The position numbers and the translations under genes were made by a program. From RHLJ01 sp965247355 (GTDB taxonomy: Bacteria; Bacteroidota; Rhodothermia; Balneolales; Balneolaceae), in the NCBI GenBank assembly GCA_965247355.1, contig OZ252011.1, forward strand, positions 372,001-436,000: a DNA stretch of 64,000 nucleotides, written 5' to 3'. This document shows positions 9,225 through 18,066 of the stretch, in pieces. How positions within the stretch are numbered: position 1 is the stretch's first letter; each line of letters begins with the position of its first letter. The notes beneath the pieces are model-generated. The model saw only the letters and a program-made list of their open reading frames with translations. It searched no databases and had not been told where the DNA came from.

Positions 9225-9515
9225 TTATTCTACTTCAGGTCGACGGTAGTAAATCGTGTCATCTTCCATCTCAGATACTGAGCGCTGAACGGCATGTGGA
9301 AGTTTCTCAAAAGCTTTTGAGATTTGCTCTTGTTCTTCGTTGAAAGAGAACTCGTCGTCGTCATCAAAACCTTCGAAATATTGAAGTTTTTCGTCCAGTT
9401 CTAATTTCTCTTGTGCAGCAAGTTGGCGAGCTCTTTTCGCCATAATCACCAATAACTCGTATTTATTACCAGTTACTTCTTTAAGCTTTTCAATGTCAAG
9501 GGTACGAATCGGCAT
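9225..9515 (-). CDS. rpoZ: DNA-directed RNA polymerase omega subunit
   Basis: A 96-residue omega/Rpb6-family protein: MPIRTLDIEKLKEVTGNKYELLVIMAKRARQL matches the conserved helix in which omega clamps the beta' C-terminus (N.Y....A.RARQL). The C-terminal half is an acidic tail (EGFDDDDEFSF). Its place between gmk and coaBC is the same as in many other phyla and supports the call. Confidence 0.9.
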   Translation of the reverse strand: MPIRTLDIEKLKEVTGNKYELLVIMAKRARQLAAQEKLELDEKLQYFEGFDDDDEFSFNEEQEQISKAFEKLPHAVQRSVSEMEDDTIYYRRPEVE

Positions 9516-9524
9516 AATTTCTGA

Positions 9525-10097
9525 TTAAATAAGATTCATAAATTTCGATACTGCGTGCTTAACCTGAGCATAAGCAGTGTCCAAATCATCATTAATAATT
9601 ACCTGATCAAATTGATCAGAGTATTCAAGTTCTTCACTTGCACGTTCGAGTCTGAGGCCTAATGAATACTCATTTTCGGTGCCACGGGCTTCTAAACGCT
9701 GTTTTAACACTTTAAGTGATGGAGGCTGAATGAACAAGCTAAGGCAATTATCGCCATAGAGTTGTTTCACATTTACCGCACCTTTCACGTCGATGTCAAG
9801 CAGAATAAAATAGCCTGTTTTTAGCTTCTTATCAACTTCTGATCGCAGTGTTCCATATCGGGTTCCACTGTAGAATTCTTCCCATTCCAGAAAGTCTTTT
9901 GCATCAATTCTTTCCTGAAATTCTTCCTTACTCAAAAAGTGATAATGGATGCCATTTTCTTCACCTTCGCGTGGAGAGCGGGTTGTGGCAGACACTGAGA
10001 ACTTCAGCTGTTCAAAATCATCAAACAACATCTTTGCCAGAGTAGATTTTCCACTTCCGCTGGGTGCTGCTAATATGATGAGTTTACCTTCTTTCAA
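9525..10097 (-). CDS. gmk: Guanylate kinase
   Basis: A 190-residue P-loop kinase that phosphorylates GMP/dGMP. Walker A is APSGSGKST with Lys17; SVSATTRSPREGEENGIHYHF is the GMP-binding signature, and FLEWEEFYSGTRYGT is the lid-side block. The start is TTG at 10097, giving MKEGKLIILAAPSGSGKST; no ATG in frame lies close upstream. It sits between yicC (33 nt) and rpoZ (9 nt). Confidence 0.95.
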   Translation of the reverse strand: MKEGKLIILAAPSGSGKSTLAKMLFDDFEQLKFSVSATTRSPREGEENGIHYHFLSKEEFQERIDAKDFLEWEEFYSGTRYGTLRSEVDKKLKTGYFILLDIDVKGAVNVKQLYGDNCLSLFIQPPSLKVLKQRLEARGTENEYSLGLRLERASEELEYSDQFDQVIINDDLDTAYAQVKHAVSKFMNLI

Positions 10098-10130
10098 TGG
10101 GTCAAAATTAAATTCTACCGTTCAATTTTC

Positions 10131-11012
10131 TTATTCCACGTTTTGTACTTGTTCGCGTATTTGCTCCAGCATTTCTTTGGCTTTTACTACATGATGAGCG
10201 ATACCCGAATCATTTGCCTTAGAACCAATGGTGTTCAGCTCACGGTTGATTTCCTGAGTAAGGAAGTTCAATCTTCTGCCAGCTGGCTCGGGTTGTTCAA
10301 TAGCTTCGATGAAGAATTTTAAATGAGCTCTTAGTCGAACTGTTTCTTCGGTGATATCCATTTTATCAGCCATAATAACTACTTCCATCTCGAGGCGTTC
10401 CTCATCAATATTTTCGTCATCAATGAGTTGCTTGATTCGTTCATGAAGTTTCTTTCTCACTTCTTCACTACGCCCTTCAGTAATTACCAGGATTTCATCC
10501 AAAGCCCCGTTAATCGCGTTGATTCTGTCAATGAGATCATTCTTAAGCTGATTTCCTTCCTGTGTGCGCATCTCCATCAAATTAGAGAGACCGATATCCA
10601 GTGCTTTTTTAACTAACTCCCATTTTTTTTTCAGGGATTCTTCATCCTCTTCAGGAGTAATGAAAACATCACTGAAACTGGTAATATTCTTGATGTTTAG
10701 AGGAGTCTCAATTCCGGTTGTTTCACGGAGTTGGTTCAATAACTTTGCGTAGGCCTTAGCTTTATTTTCATCAACCTGGATAGAAGGTTCGCCGGAGTCC
10801 TTCTCAGAAACATAAACGGTAATATTCAGCTTGCCCCGGCTTACTAATTTCTGAACAAGCTCTTTTATTGCTAGTTCTTTGTTTTGAAGTCGTTGCGGCA
10901 ATCTTGTGGTAATATCCAGATAGCGGCTGTTAAGTGATTTGAGTTCGACTGTGGCGTTGAGTCCGTTATCAGCGGCCTCACCTCGCCCAAAACCCGTCAT
11001 TGAGATAATCAT
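10131..11012 (-). CDS. yicC: YicC family endoribonuclease-like protein
   Basis: A 293-residue YicC/YloC protein starting MIISMTGFGRGEA, the family hallmark. It has LNSRYLDITTRLP in the N-terminal domain and EEVVIMADKMDITEE/LTQEINRELNTIGSKANDS in the C-terminal DUF1732 region. YicC proteins have been linked to RNA turnover. The open frame runs further upstream to 11150 but the conserved start is at 11012, leaving 130 nt before the divergent carbamoyltransferase start at 11143. It heads the leftward gmk-rpoZ-coaBC operon. Confidence 0.93.
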   Translation of the reverse strand: MIISMTGFGRGEAADNGLNATVELKSLNSRYLDITTRLPQRLQNKELAIKELVQKLVSRGKLNITVYVSEKDSGEPSIQVDENKAKAYAKLLNQLRETTGIETPLNIKNITSFSDVFITPEEDEESLKKKWELVKKALDIGLSNLMEMRTQEGNQLKNDLIDRINAINGALDEILVITEGRSEEVRKKLHERIKQLIDDENIDEERLEMEVVIMADKMDITEETVRLRAHLKFFIEAIEQPEPAGRRLNFLTQEINRELNTIGSKANDSGIAHHVVKAKEMLEQIREQVQNVE

Positions 11013-11142
11013 AGATGATTTTAATGCTAGAGATGTAATAAGTCTAAGTGAAACAGAAGGTACAAAAGTGTGAGATGCTAAAAAAACAAAGTCGTTGGCT
11101 TGATGAAGCTTTTTATTATCTTTTGCGCCATTGGAAAAATCT

Positions 11143-12987
11143 ATGAACATACTCGGAATATCAGCATTTTATCACGACTCGGCTGCTTGCCTGATACAGG
11201 ATGGTAGGATTGTAGCAGCAGCTCAGGAAGAACGGTTTACTCGCAAGAAGCATGATGAAGGATTTCCGGTGCATGCAACTACCTATTGTCTTGAGCTCGC
11301 CGGACTTTCGATCGATGAACTGGATGCAATTGTCTTTTACGATAAGCCCTTTTTGAAGTTTGAGCGGTTGTTGGAAACTTACCTCTCATTTGCACCCAAA
11401 GGAATCCGCTCTTTTATTACAGCGATCCCTGTTTGGCTGAAAGAAAAAATGTTCCTGAAGAAACTTATTTATGATGAATTAAAAAAAGTGGGTGAGTACG
11501 AGAAAGAAGAGGTGAATCTGTTGTTTCCTGAACATCACCTTAGCCATGCCGCCAGCGCTTTTTATCCATCCAAATATGAAGAAGCTGCGATCCTTACCAT
11601 AGATGGTGTAGGGGAATGGGCTACAGCTTCTATCTGTCATGGTAAAGGAAAAGAGATCACCATTCTAAAAGAACTTCAATTTCCACATTCCCTTGGATTG
11701 TTGTATTCCGCGTTCACCTATTTTCTTGGCTTTAAAGTTAATTCAGGAGAATATAAACTTATGGGCTTGGCTCCCTACGGAAATCCGGATTCTAAGCTTT
11801 TAGAGGAATACATCACCAAAATAAAAGAAGAACTCGTTGATATCCGGGAAGATGGTTCAATCTGGTTAAATCAGGAATACTTTAGTTACGCTACCGGACT
11901 CAGAATGGTGAACGACAAAAAATGGGAAGCTCTTTTTGGATTCCCTAAGCGCGAGGGTGAAGGCGAGCTACAACAACATGAGGCTGATCTGGCGCTTGCT
12001 ATCCAAAAGGTGACAGAAGAAATTGTGGTTAAAATGGCTACTCATGCAAAAGAACTTACCGGTGCAAAGGCAATTTGTATGGCGGGTGGAGTTGCACTCA
12101 ACTGTGTGGCGAATGGGAAACTTCAGAATGAAGGTATTTTTGAAGAAGTCTACATTCAACCCGCAGCTGGTGATGCCGGTGGAGCTGTTGGAGCAGCACT
12201 TGCAGCATTGCATATCTATTTTGATGAAGAAAGAGAGCCTCAATCGCCGGATTCTATGCAAGGGGCTTATCTTGGACCAGAATTTCATTCTATTGATGTT
12301 GAAAGAGCTCTTAGAAAGTTTAAGCCAAAGTACACTCTGCTAGATGAAAAGGAGCTGTATCCAAAGGTTGCTGAAATTTTGGATGATGGAAATGTTGTTG
12401 GTTGGTTTCAGGGAAGGATGGAATTTGGTCCTCGTGCACTGGGTGGAAGAAGTATCATTGCTGACCCGAGAAGAACAGATATGCAAAAGAAGCTGAATCT
12501 GAAGATTAAATACCGGGAGTCATTCCGACCTTTTGCGCCTTCAGTTTTGGCTGAGGAAGTTTCAACTTATTTTGAGATGGAATCTGATTCTCCTTACATG
12601 TTATTGGTGCAACCGGTGAAGGAGGAAATCCGCGAAAAACTACCTGAAGGCTACAATGCAATGCCATTACGTGAGAAGCTGGCTGTAAAGCGATCAGAAT
12701 TTCCTGCAATTACACACATTGATTTTTCAGCACGAATTCAAACAGTACATAAAGAAACCAATCCGGAATACTGGAATCTTATTTCTGCCTTTAAAGAACG
12801 TACGGGATGTGGGATGGTAGTAAATACCAGCTTTAATGTGCGAGGAGAACCCATTGTATGTACTCCGGAAGATGCCTATCGATGTTTTATGAATACAGAG
12901 ATGGATTATCTGGTAATAGGTGAGTATGTTTTTGCTAAGTCAGAACAACCTGATTGGGATAAGAAAATTGAATTTGAAAAGGATTGA
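11143..12987 (+). CDS. Carbamoyltransferase, NodU/CmcH/SxtI family
   Basis: A 614-residue O-carbamoyltransferase. The N-terminal Kae1-like domain begins MNILGISAFYHDSAACL and has the metal-binding FPEHHLSHAASAFYPS. The nucleotide domain carries MAGGVALNCVANGK and MEFGPRALGGRSI. The C-terminal YrdC-like carbamoyl-phosphate domain contains RPFAPSVL and VNTSFNVRGEPIVCTPEDA. Such enzymes transfer a carbamoyl group from carbamoyl phosphate, through carbamoyl-AMP, to a hydroxyl of a sugar or natural product. The start ATG at 11143 is preferred over TTG at 11131 because it puts the conserved NILGISAFYHD first. The acceptor is unknown. Two small membrane genes follow. Confidence 0.9.
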   Translation: MNILGISAFYHDSAACLIQDGRIVAAAQEERFTRKKHDEGFPVHATTYCLELAGLSIDELDAIVFYDKPFLKFERLLETYLSFAPKGIRSFITAIPVWLKEKMFLKKLIYDELKKVGEYEKEEVNLLFPEHHLSHAASAFYPSKYEEAAILTIDGVGEWATASICHGKGKEITILKELQFPHSLGLLYSAFTYFLGFKVNSGEYKLMGLAPYGNPDSKLLEEYITKIKEELVDIREDGSIWLNQEYFSYATGLRMVNDKKWEALFGFPKREGEGELQQHEADLALAIQKVTEEIVVKMATHAKELTGAKAICMAGGVALNCVANGKLQNEGIFEEVYIQPAAGDAGGAVGAALAALHIYFDEEREPQSPDSMQGAYLGPEFHSIDVERALRKFKPKYTLLDEKELYPKVAEILDDGNVVGWFQGRMEFGPRALGGRSIIADPRRTDMQKKLNLKIKYRESFRPFAPSVLAEEVSTYFEMESDSPYMLLVQPVKEEIREKLPEGYNAMPLREKLAVKRSEFPAITHIDFSARIQTVHKETNPEYWNLISAFKERTGCGMVVNTSFNVRGEPIVCTPEDAYRCFMNTEMDYLVIGEYVFAKSEQPDWDKKIEFEKD

Positions 12988-13044
12988 TTAAGAAGTGAAA
13001 GGGTTACAAAGTGACAAAGTCGCAAAGCAATCCCAACTAGAATT

Positions 13045-13072
13045 GTCATCCTTCGCGATAGCAAAGAATGAC
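13045..13072. repeat. Short copy of the GTCAT...ATGAC palindromic repeat
   Basis: A 28-nt imperfect hairpin with arms GTCATCCTT and AAGAATGAC between the carbamoyltransferase and the DUF5989 gene. It matches the outer ends of the longer elements at 14197, 28401 and 41490. Confidence 0.55.
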
Positions 13073-13087
13073 TTAAAATGAAATAAA

Positions 13088-13237
13088 ATGGATCTACTAA
13101 AAGACTTATGGGGTTTTATGAAAGAGCGGAAGAAATTCTGGCTTGCCCCGGTAATCGTAATTTTATTATTACTTGGATTTTTGATTGTGATTGGAGGCGG
13201 GTCTTCCATCGCACCGTTCATTTATACGCTGTTTTGA
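13088..13237 (+). CDS. DUF5989 family small membrane protein (SxtK-like)
   Basis: A 49-residue protein, MDLLKDLWGFMKERKKFWLA followed by one hydrophobic helix and ending GGSSIAPFIYTLF. The LWxFMKERKKFW lead and the SxxAPFIYTLF tail are typical of DUF5989. The saxitoxin cluster protein SxtK is of the same kind, from what I recall of that family. It lies 100 nt after the carbamoyltransferase and its stop is one base before the SxtJ-like start. The function is unknown; a membrane anchor or partner of the carbamoyltransferase is an inference from constant neighbourhood. Confidence 0.8.
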   Translation: MDLLKDLWGFMKERKKFWLAPVIVILLLLGFLIVIGGGSSIAPFIYTLF

Positions 13238-13238
13238 T

Positions 13239-13628
13239 ATGATGCCGGTCAGGGACATAGCCTTTGTTCGAAGTGATTCGGAAACACCAAAAACCCAGCT
13301 CGTTATTGTAGTTGGGTTATTAGTGATCGCTGCAATTCTGGATAATGAAATAATCGCATATGCATCGCTGATTATTGGCTTGATTTGTCTTGTGATTCCT
13401 CCCGCTGGTCATTGGATTGTGTGGGGATGGTACAAGCTGGCACTGATTTTAAGTCGGGTGATGAATCCGCTCGTACTCGGAATTGTCTATTTCATCTTCA
13501 TCTCCCCGATTGCCATTCTGTTTCGTTTATTCGGAAATGATCCCATGCGTCTGAAAGACAATAAGGGAAGCATGTACGAAATCAGAGAGAAGACATATAC
13601 AAAGGAAGACCTAGAGAAGCCTTGGTAG
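13239..13628 (+). CDS. SxtJ family membrane protein
   Basis: A 129-residue protein (start ATG at 13239, beginning MMPVRDIAFVRSD). Three or four hydrophobic helices follow: LVIVVGLLVIAAIL, ASLIIGLICLVI, and MNPLVLGIVYFIFISPIAILFRLFG. A polar tail contains NDPMRLKDNKGSMYEIREK. The W..LA..L..V.NP..LGI.YF pattern and the FG.DP...K tail are those of SxtJ. The longer frame upstream overlaps DUF5989 and is not used. With the preceding two genes it makes an sxtIJK-like set. Biochemical role unknown. Confidence 0.8.
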   Translation: MMPVRDIAFVRSDSETPKTQLVIVVGLLVIAAILDNEIIAYASLIIGLICLVIPPAGHWIVWGWYKLALILSRVMNPLVLGIVYFIFISPIAILFRLFGNDPMRLKDNKGSMYEIREKTYTKEDLEKPW

Positions 13629-13709
13629 GGCCGCCTTCGGCTGAATTAAAAATTATAGATTCAAAATTTTGGATTAGTAAAACAGCAATTCAAAATTTGT
13701 AATTCATAA

Positions 13710-14153
13710 TCACTTATCCAACAACCTTCTATGATAATTAATCTGTCCCAAATGGTAGGAAAGGTGGCTATAAAGGTGAAGTAAGAACCATTCGGTTTTT
13801 AGCACCCGGTCATAAATCTCAACAGGATAATCTTTTTGGATGTCTTCGTCGGTCATTCCGGCCAGGGTTTTTTTCACAGAGATAACGGCTGCATCCAAAT
13901 CATCAAGAAGTTCTTTTCGGGTTACCGTACCATTGAACTCAAACTCCCGGTCACGTACATAATCGGTTTCTCCCAAAATGGCACCGAAGAAATGTTGAAG
14001 ATTGCCTGACAGGTGAAGGCTTAGGTTTCCGGCGCTGTTATTAATTCCAACCGCTTTTTGCCAAATAGCTTCTTCAGATGAGTAGGCTTCGATTTCTTCT
14101 TTTATACGTGCGATATCCCGCAGGAAGAGTTCTGAAAGGGTTTGTGATAGCAT
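13710..14153 (-). CDS. DinB superfamily protein (DUF1572-like)
   Basis: A 147-residue four-helix bundle protein. NNSAGNLSLHLSGNLQHFFG supplies the first His of the putative metal triad, and LLHLYSHLSYHLGQINYHRRLL supplies the other two, the usual DinB/YfiT layout. Members include bacillithiol- and mycothiol-dependent transferases, but many have no known substrate. It stands alone, facing the SxtJ-like gene, with a palindromic repeat in its upstream region. Confidence 0.78.
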   Translation of the reverse strand: MLSQTLSELFLRDIARIKEEIEAYSSEEAIWQKAVGINNSAGNLSLHLSGNLQHFFGAILGETDYVRDREFEFNGTVTRKELLDDLDAAVISVKKTLAGMTDEDIQKDYPVEIYDRVLKTEWFLLHLYSHLSYHLGQINYHRRLLDK

Positions 14154-14196
14154 GGTATGGGATTTTGATATTGATATATCTCCTAATGTACTAAAC

Positions 14197-14270
14197 AGTC
14201 ATTTCGAGTGAAAGCGAAGATCCAAAATGGAAACCCAATTAAATCCTTCGGAAGTATTCTCAGGATGACT
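14197..14270. repeat. GTCAT...ATGAC palindromic repeat, about 74 bp
   Basis: Outer arms AGTCATTTCGAG and CTCAGGATGACT, inner arms around GAAGATCC and AAATCCTTC. The right half (CCAATTAAATCCTTCGGAAG...CTCAGGATGACTAT) is nearly the same as the element at 41490-41559. It lies between the DinB-type gene start and msrB. Confidence 0.75.
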
Positions 14271-14275
14271 ATTAA

Positions 14276-14734
14276 CTATTTGGTTTCCTCGCTTTCGATC
14301 TTCTTTAAACTTACCGCATTGGTACAATAGCGAAGTCCGCTTGGTTCGGGTCCATCAGGGAATACATGTCCGAGGTGAGCATCACAGGTATTGCAAAGGA
14401 TTTCAACCCGGGTCATGCCATGACTGAAATCTCCCTCGTAAGCGACTGCGTTTTCTTTTACAGGTTGGGTGAAAGACGGCCACCCAGTGTGACTCTCGAA
14501 CTTAGTGTTGGAATCAAAAAGAAGAGTATCGCAGCAAATGCAGGCATATTCGCCGGGCTCAAACCTGCTACACATTTCGGAGGAAAAAGGACGTTCGGTT
14601 CCTTTTAGTCGGGTTACAGCATATTGCTCATCAGTGAGCTTATTTTTCCATTCTTCTTCGGTTTTCTCTACTCGTTGATCCGGGTCAGGATTACCATTTT
14701 TAGCAAATTTGAGTACGTCTTTCCAAGTTAGCAT
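14276..14734 (-). CDS. msrB: Peptide-methionine (R)-S-oxide reductase MsrB
   Basis: A 152-residue MsrB that repairs methionine-R-sulfoxide in proteins. Zinc is held by two CxxC pairs (YACICCDTLLF and EILCNTCDAHLGH). HTGWPSF is the substrate pocket, and the catalytic Cys is in RYCTNAVSL near the C-terminus. The family's RP.S.E length and order are complete; there is no signal peptide, so it is cytoplasmic. Confidence 0.95.
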   Translation of the reverse strand: MLTWKDVLKFAKNGNPDPDQRVEKTEEEWKNKLTDEQYAVTRLKGTERPFSSEMCSRFEPGEYACICCDTLLFDSNTKFESHTGWPSFTQPVKENAVAYEGDFSHGMTRVEILCNTCDAHLGHVFPDGPEPSGLRYCTNAVSLKKIESEETK

Positions 14735-14758
14735 AGTAAATATTTAGAAAATGAAGGT

Positions 14759-14796
14759 GTCATTCTGAGGATCCTTCCCTTTTGCTCAGGTTGACA
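14759..14796. repeat. Short GTCAT...TGAC palindromic repeat
   Basis: A 38-nt version of the same family: GTCATTCTGAG at the left and CTCAGGTTGAC at the right with GGATCC between. It lies in the gap between glmM and msrB. Confidence 0.6.
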
Positions 14797-14809
14797 ATAT
14801 TAATAGAAA

Positions 14810-16159
14810 TTAGTTTAACAACGTTCTGATCTTATTCGCAAAACTATTTGCTGCTTCAGGCGACTTCCCTTCCGAATAGATTCGTACAATAGGTTCCGTA
14901 TTAGATTTCCGGAGATGAACCCATCCTTCCTCAAAATCCACTTTAACACCATCCACAGTATTTGGGTTTAGTGTTGCATAATGCGTTTTCACCATTTCAA
15001 GAACTTCGTCCGCATCCTTACCTAATTCGTCAAGCTGAATCTTGCTTTTGCTCATATAGTAATTGGTAAACTCAGCCCGTAGTTCTGATGAAGATATTTT
15101 TTTCTCTGCCAGATGTTGAATTACACAGGCAATTCCAACCAAAGCATCACGCCCATAATGTAAATCAGGGACTATAATTCCACCACTTCCTTCTCCTCCA
15201 ACTACTGCATTCACTTCCTGCATTTTCTTAACCACGTTGATTTCACCCACAGCCGAACGGTGACACTTCTGTCCATATTTTTCACTTACTTCATCTGCAA
15301 TCCTTGAAGAGGAGAGGTTAGTAGCAGTTACTCCTGGTTTTTTACTCAGAATAAAATCAAATACAGTGGCTTGTGTGTATTCTTCCCCAAATAAGATTCC
15401 TGTGTCATCAACTAGTGCAAGTCGGTCTGCATCCGGATCGGTCACAACACCAATATCAGCACCGGTTTCTTTGACCAAATCACAAATCTCAGTGAGATGT
15501 TCCGGCAGAGGTTCGGGATTATGTGGGAAAAGTCCGTTCGGAGTACAATGAATTTTGTGGATGGTTTTCACTCCAAGCTTTTCAAGAAGATTTGGAACAG
15601 CAATTGACCCGGCGCCATTAACTGCATCAACTGCAACAGATAGATTAGCTCCAGCAATAATGTCAGGATCAATGTAATCCAGATTTAAAATTTCATCTAT
15701 ATGATAATCGAGCAAAGAATCGTCTTCACACGAAACTCCTATTTTATCATAGGGCTGATAATTAAACTTTCCACTTTCAGAAACCGCAATCATATCTGAT
15801 CCCTGTACAGCATCCATAAATTCACTTGTGGAATTGAGCAATTTTAATGCATTCCATTGAGCAGGATTATGACTGGCAGAAATGATAATCCCTCCGGCTG
15901 CTTTATACTTTAGCACACCTATCGCTACAGTTGGGGTAGGGACGATTCCTACCTTAACTACATCACAACCAACGCTCATGAGTGTAGAAGCAACGATGTC
16001 TTCGCAAATCTGTCCGGTTACTCTGGAATCTCGTCCAAGTACTACAGTTCCACCGTTTACCCAGGTTCCGTAAGCTGCTGTAAAACGAGCGAGATTTTCG
16101 GGAGTTAAATCAGTTCCAAAAACTCCACGAATGCCCGATATTGATACCATTAAAGCCAT
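14810..16159 (-). CDS. glmM: Phosphoglucosamine mutase / phosphohexomutase
   Basis: A 449-residue alpha-D-phosphohexomutase. The active-site Ser96 lies in GGIIISASHNPAQWNALK, the metal loop is VVTDPDADRLALVDD, the sugar-binding loop is GGEGSGGII, and the phosphate-binding loop is RKSNTEPIVRIYSE. GlmM interconverts glucosamine-6-P and glucosamine-1-P for peptidoglycan and LPS precursors. Phosphomannomutase specificity is the main alternative, since the IISASHNPAQWNA form is shared. The start overlaps the stop of the upstream SGNH-TPR gene by one base. Confidence 0.85.
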   Translation of the reverse strand: MALMVSISGIRGVFGTDLTPENLARFTAAYGTWVNGGTVVLGRDSRVTGQICEDIVASTLMSVGCDVVKVGIVPTPTVAIGVLKYKAAGGIIISASHNPAQWNALKLLNSTSEFMDAVQGSDMIAVSESGKFNYQPYDKIGVSCEDDSLLDYHIDEILNLDYIDPDIIAGANLSVAVDAVNGAGSIAVPNLLEKLGVKTIHKIHCTPNGLFPHNPEPLPEHLTEICDLVKETGADIGVVTDPDADRLALVDDTGILFGEEYTQATVFDFILSKKPGVTATNLSSSRIADEVSEKYGQKCHRSAVGEINVVKKMQEVNAVVGGEGSGGIIVPDLHYGRDALVGIACVIQHLAEKKISSSELRAEFTNYYMSKSKIQLDELGKDADEVLEMVKTHYATLNPNTVDGVKVDFEEGWVHLRKSNTEPIVRIYSEGKSPEAANSFANKIRTLLN

Positions 16160-18063
16160 TAATTTCTTCTCCGTTGGTTTTTAACTATTTCCAGTTGTTG
16201 TCTCCATTCACTAAGTCCTGGAAAGTTTGGGCTAACTTCTAATCCAAGATTAGCAATCTCAATCGCTTTTTCTAATTTACCACTATTATAGTAAGCTCCG
16301 GAGAGGTTATAAAGCATTTGAGGATCATTTGGAAGAGCTCTACGAGCAGCTTCTAAGTATCTAATTGCTTTAAATGGATTTTCTTTTTGAATTTGAATTG
16401 ATCCAAGCATTTTATTGATATACGCATCTGTGGGACTGATCTCGTTTGCTTTAAGAAGAATCTGTTCAGCAGCCAGATAGTTTTCCATGCGTAGCAAAAT
16501 TCTGGATACGTAGACGTACGGAGGTAGACTCCAGGGTTGATTTCGAATCAAGCCCATATATTCCAGAATGGCATTATCAAGTTGCCCTTGTCGTTCATAG
16601 AATTCAGCAAGTTCAACCTTAGCTAAGTCCCAGACTTTATTGGAATGAACTATTTTAAACGCGAGACTATCAGCCTTACTTATGTGTTTATAGTTTCTAA
16701 AATAAGGAGTAGGTTTTTCACCCAGAACAAAAGGAAAACTTTGTTTAAGAGTTGCAACACGATGCCATGCAACCCTGTGATCTAATTCTGAGAAGAACAT
16801 TTGGCTCTTATAATAATCCAAATCTTTAGCTGCAGAAATATTTAATTCATTGAGTAATGTTTCAGAAAATGCTTTTCCAATAAGGAAATACCCTTGTTGA
16901 TTAGGATGAAGATGTTCCAACATTAGTTCAAAACCAATGATCCCATCTTCAACATTCTCTGCTAGTTCTTCCTCTGAGGGAACATAGTGTACATGATCAA
17001 GCGAAGAAGCTGATTTACGAATTATTTCATTGATTTGAGAAGGTGCACGAAATTTGAGACCATCTAAATCTTTGGCGAGTGTAAATTTCTGCAATGCGGT
17101 TTGATAATCAAGACTGTCGTATGCTTGTTGGGCTTCTCTAAAAACTGTTTGTGCAGGAGGTTGTTCGCCGTTAGAGATATTCACAAATGGGCTATGATCT
17201 TTTAAGTTACTGGCAACGCTACCAATGTAAACGGGGATATTTTCTTCACCAAAAGCCTTTGTAATGGCATCTAAATTACTTTCAAATTGAGCCATAGCTA
17301 ATTCGTACTGAGGACTTCCAAGTTCAATAGATCTGGAATTAACAATCCGCTCCATTAAGGTAGCAGTCTGATCATATTTTTCCCCTAAAAAAGTTTCAGA
17401 AAACCAGATACCCGAATCAACAATTATTGTTCTGAGTAACATAAATGTTTTGAAACGCTGAAGCTTAAGATAAAAACGAACAAATCCAGGAAATGCCCCC
17501 AGATTTTCGTTAGAACCTACACCTAAGGCTCCATAAAATTCATTATGACCAGCGTAGAATAAAATTGCGTCCGGTTCATGCTCAATAAGTTCATTAACCT
17601 GATCATATAAAGTATAAGAGCTTATTGCTGAAATACCTACGTTTACAACTTCAACTTCACGATCGGGCATTGCATCTTGTAGTACATCTCGTACAACCCG
17701 AGAATAGGTGCCATTAAATCCATAGGGATAGCCCGCCGCACTTGAGCCACCCATTGCAAATACCCGAAAACCGTTCTCAGGCTTCTCTTTTTGAAACACA
17801 TCTATGGATGGATTCGGAATAGTTTTCGTATAAAAGAAATATCTACCAGCAAAATTAGGGTTGGGCATCAAAAATTCCTTATCAGGAACATTCGGATCAA
17901 TAAATAAGTCAGTATTTCCCAGATAATTTATGCTTCTTAAAAAGATTTCAAGGATCAGGAAAAAAAGAATAGGGATTGAAAAAGTAATCGCATAGAATAT
18001 TGTTTTCCGCTTTTTAGAGAGCGGTTTTAGATTTTTCTTATTCTTTTTAGTCTTCTTAGTCAT
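16159..18063 (-). CDS. Membrane-anchored SGNH hydrolase-like protein with TPR repeats
   Basis: A 634-residue protein. A Lys-rich N-terminus (residues 1-20) precedes one transmembrane helix (about 22-41). An SGNH/GDSL-type domain then carries VFAMGGSSAAGYP (Ser107 as the likely nucleophile), GISAISSY, FYAGHNEFYG as the GxxN block, and HLHPNQQGYFLIG as the catalytic His block. The last 150 residues form TPR repeats (for example AEQILLKANEISPTDAYINK and AIEIANLGLEVSPNFPGLSE). Related proteins in other bacteria modify exopolysaccharides or cell-wall glycans; that role is an inference. It is co-transcribed with glmM and the cobalamin adenosyltransferase gene. Confidence 0.8.
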   Translation of the reverse strand: MTKKTKKNKKNLKPLSKKRKTIFYAITFSIPILFFLILEIFLRSINYLGNTDLFIDPNVPDKEFLMPNPNFAGRYFFYTKTIPNPSIDVFQKEKPENGFRVFAMGGSSAAGYPYGFNGTYSRVVRDVLQDAMPDREVEVVNVGISAISSYTLYDQVNELIEHEPDAILFYAGHNEFYGALGVGSNENLGAFPGFVRFYLKLQRFKTFMLLRTIIVDSGIWFSETFLGEKYDQTATLMERIVNSRSIELGSPQYELAMAQFESNLDAITKAFGEENIPVYIGSVASNLKDHSPFVNISNGEQPPAQTVFREAQQAYDSLDYQTALQKFTLAKDLDGLKFRAPSQINEIIRKSASSLDHVHYVPSEEELAENVEDGIIGFELMLEHLHPNQQGYFLIGKAFSETLLNELNISAAKDLDYYKSQMFFSELDHRVAWHRVATLKQSFPFVLGEKPTPYFRNYKHISKADSLAFKIVHSNKVWDLAKVELAEFYERQGQLDNAILEYMGLIRNQPWSLPPYVYVSRILLRMENYLAAEQILLKANEISPTDAYINKMLGSIQIQKENPFKAIRYLEAARRALPNDPQMLYNLSGAYYNSGKLEKAIEIANLGLEVSPNFPGLSEWRQQLEIVKNQRRRN

Positions 18064-18066
18064 TTG

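Noticed and set aside
11131..11142. TTG start for the carbamoyltransferase and upstream extension of YicC to 11150
   Set aside because: Conserved family starts (MNILGISAFYHD and MIISMTGFGRG) are at 11143 and 11012, which also removes the overlap of the two divergent genes.
13630..13642. GCCGCCTTCGGC hairpin after the SxtJ-like gene as a terminator
   Set aside because: Stem of only four to five pairs and no T run.
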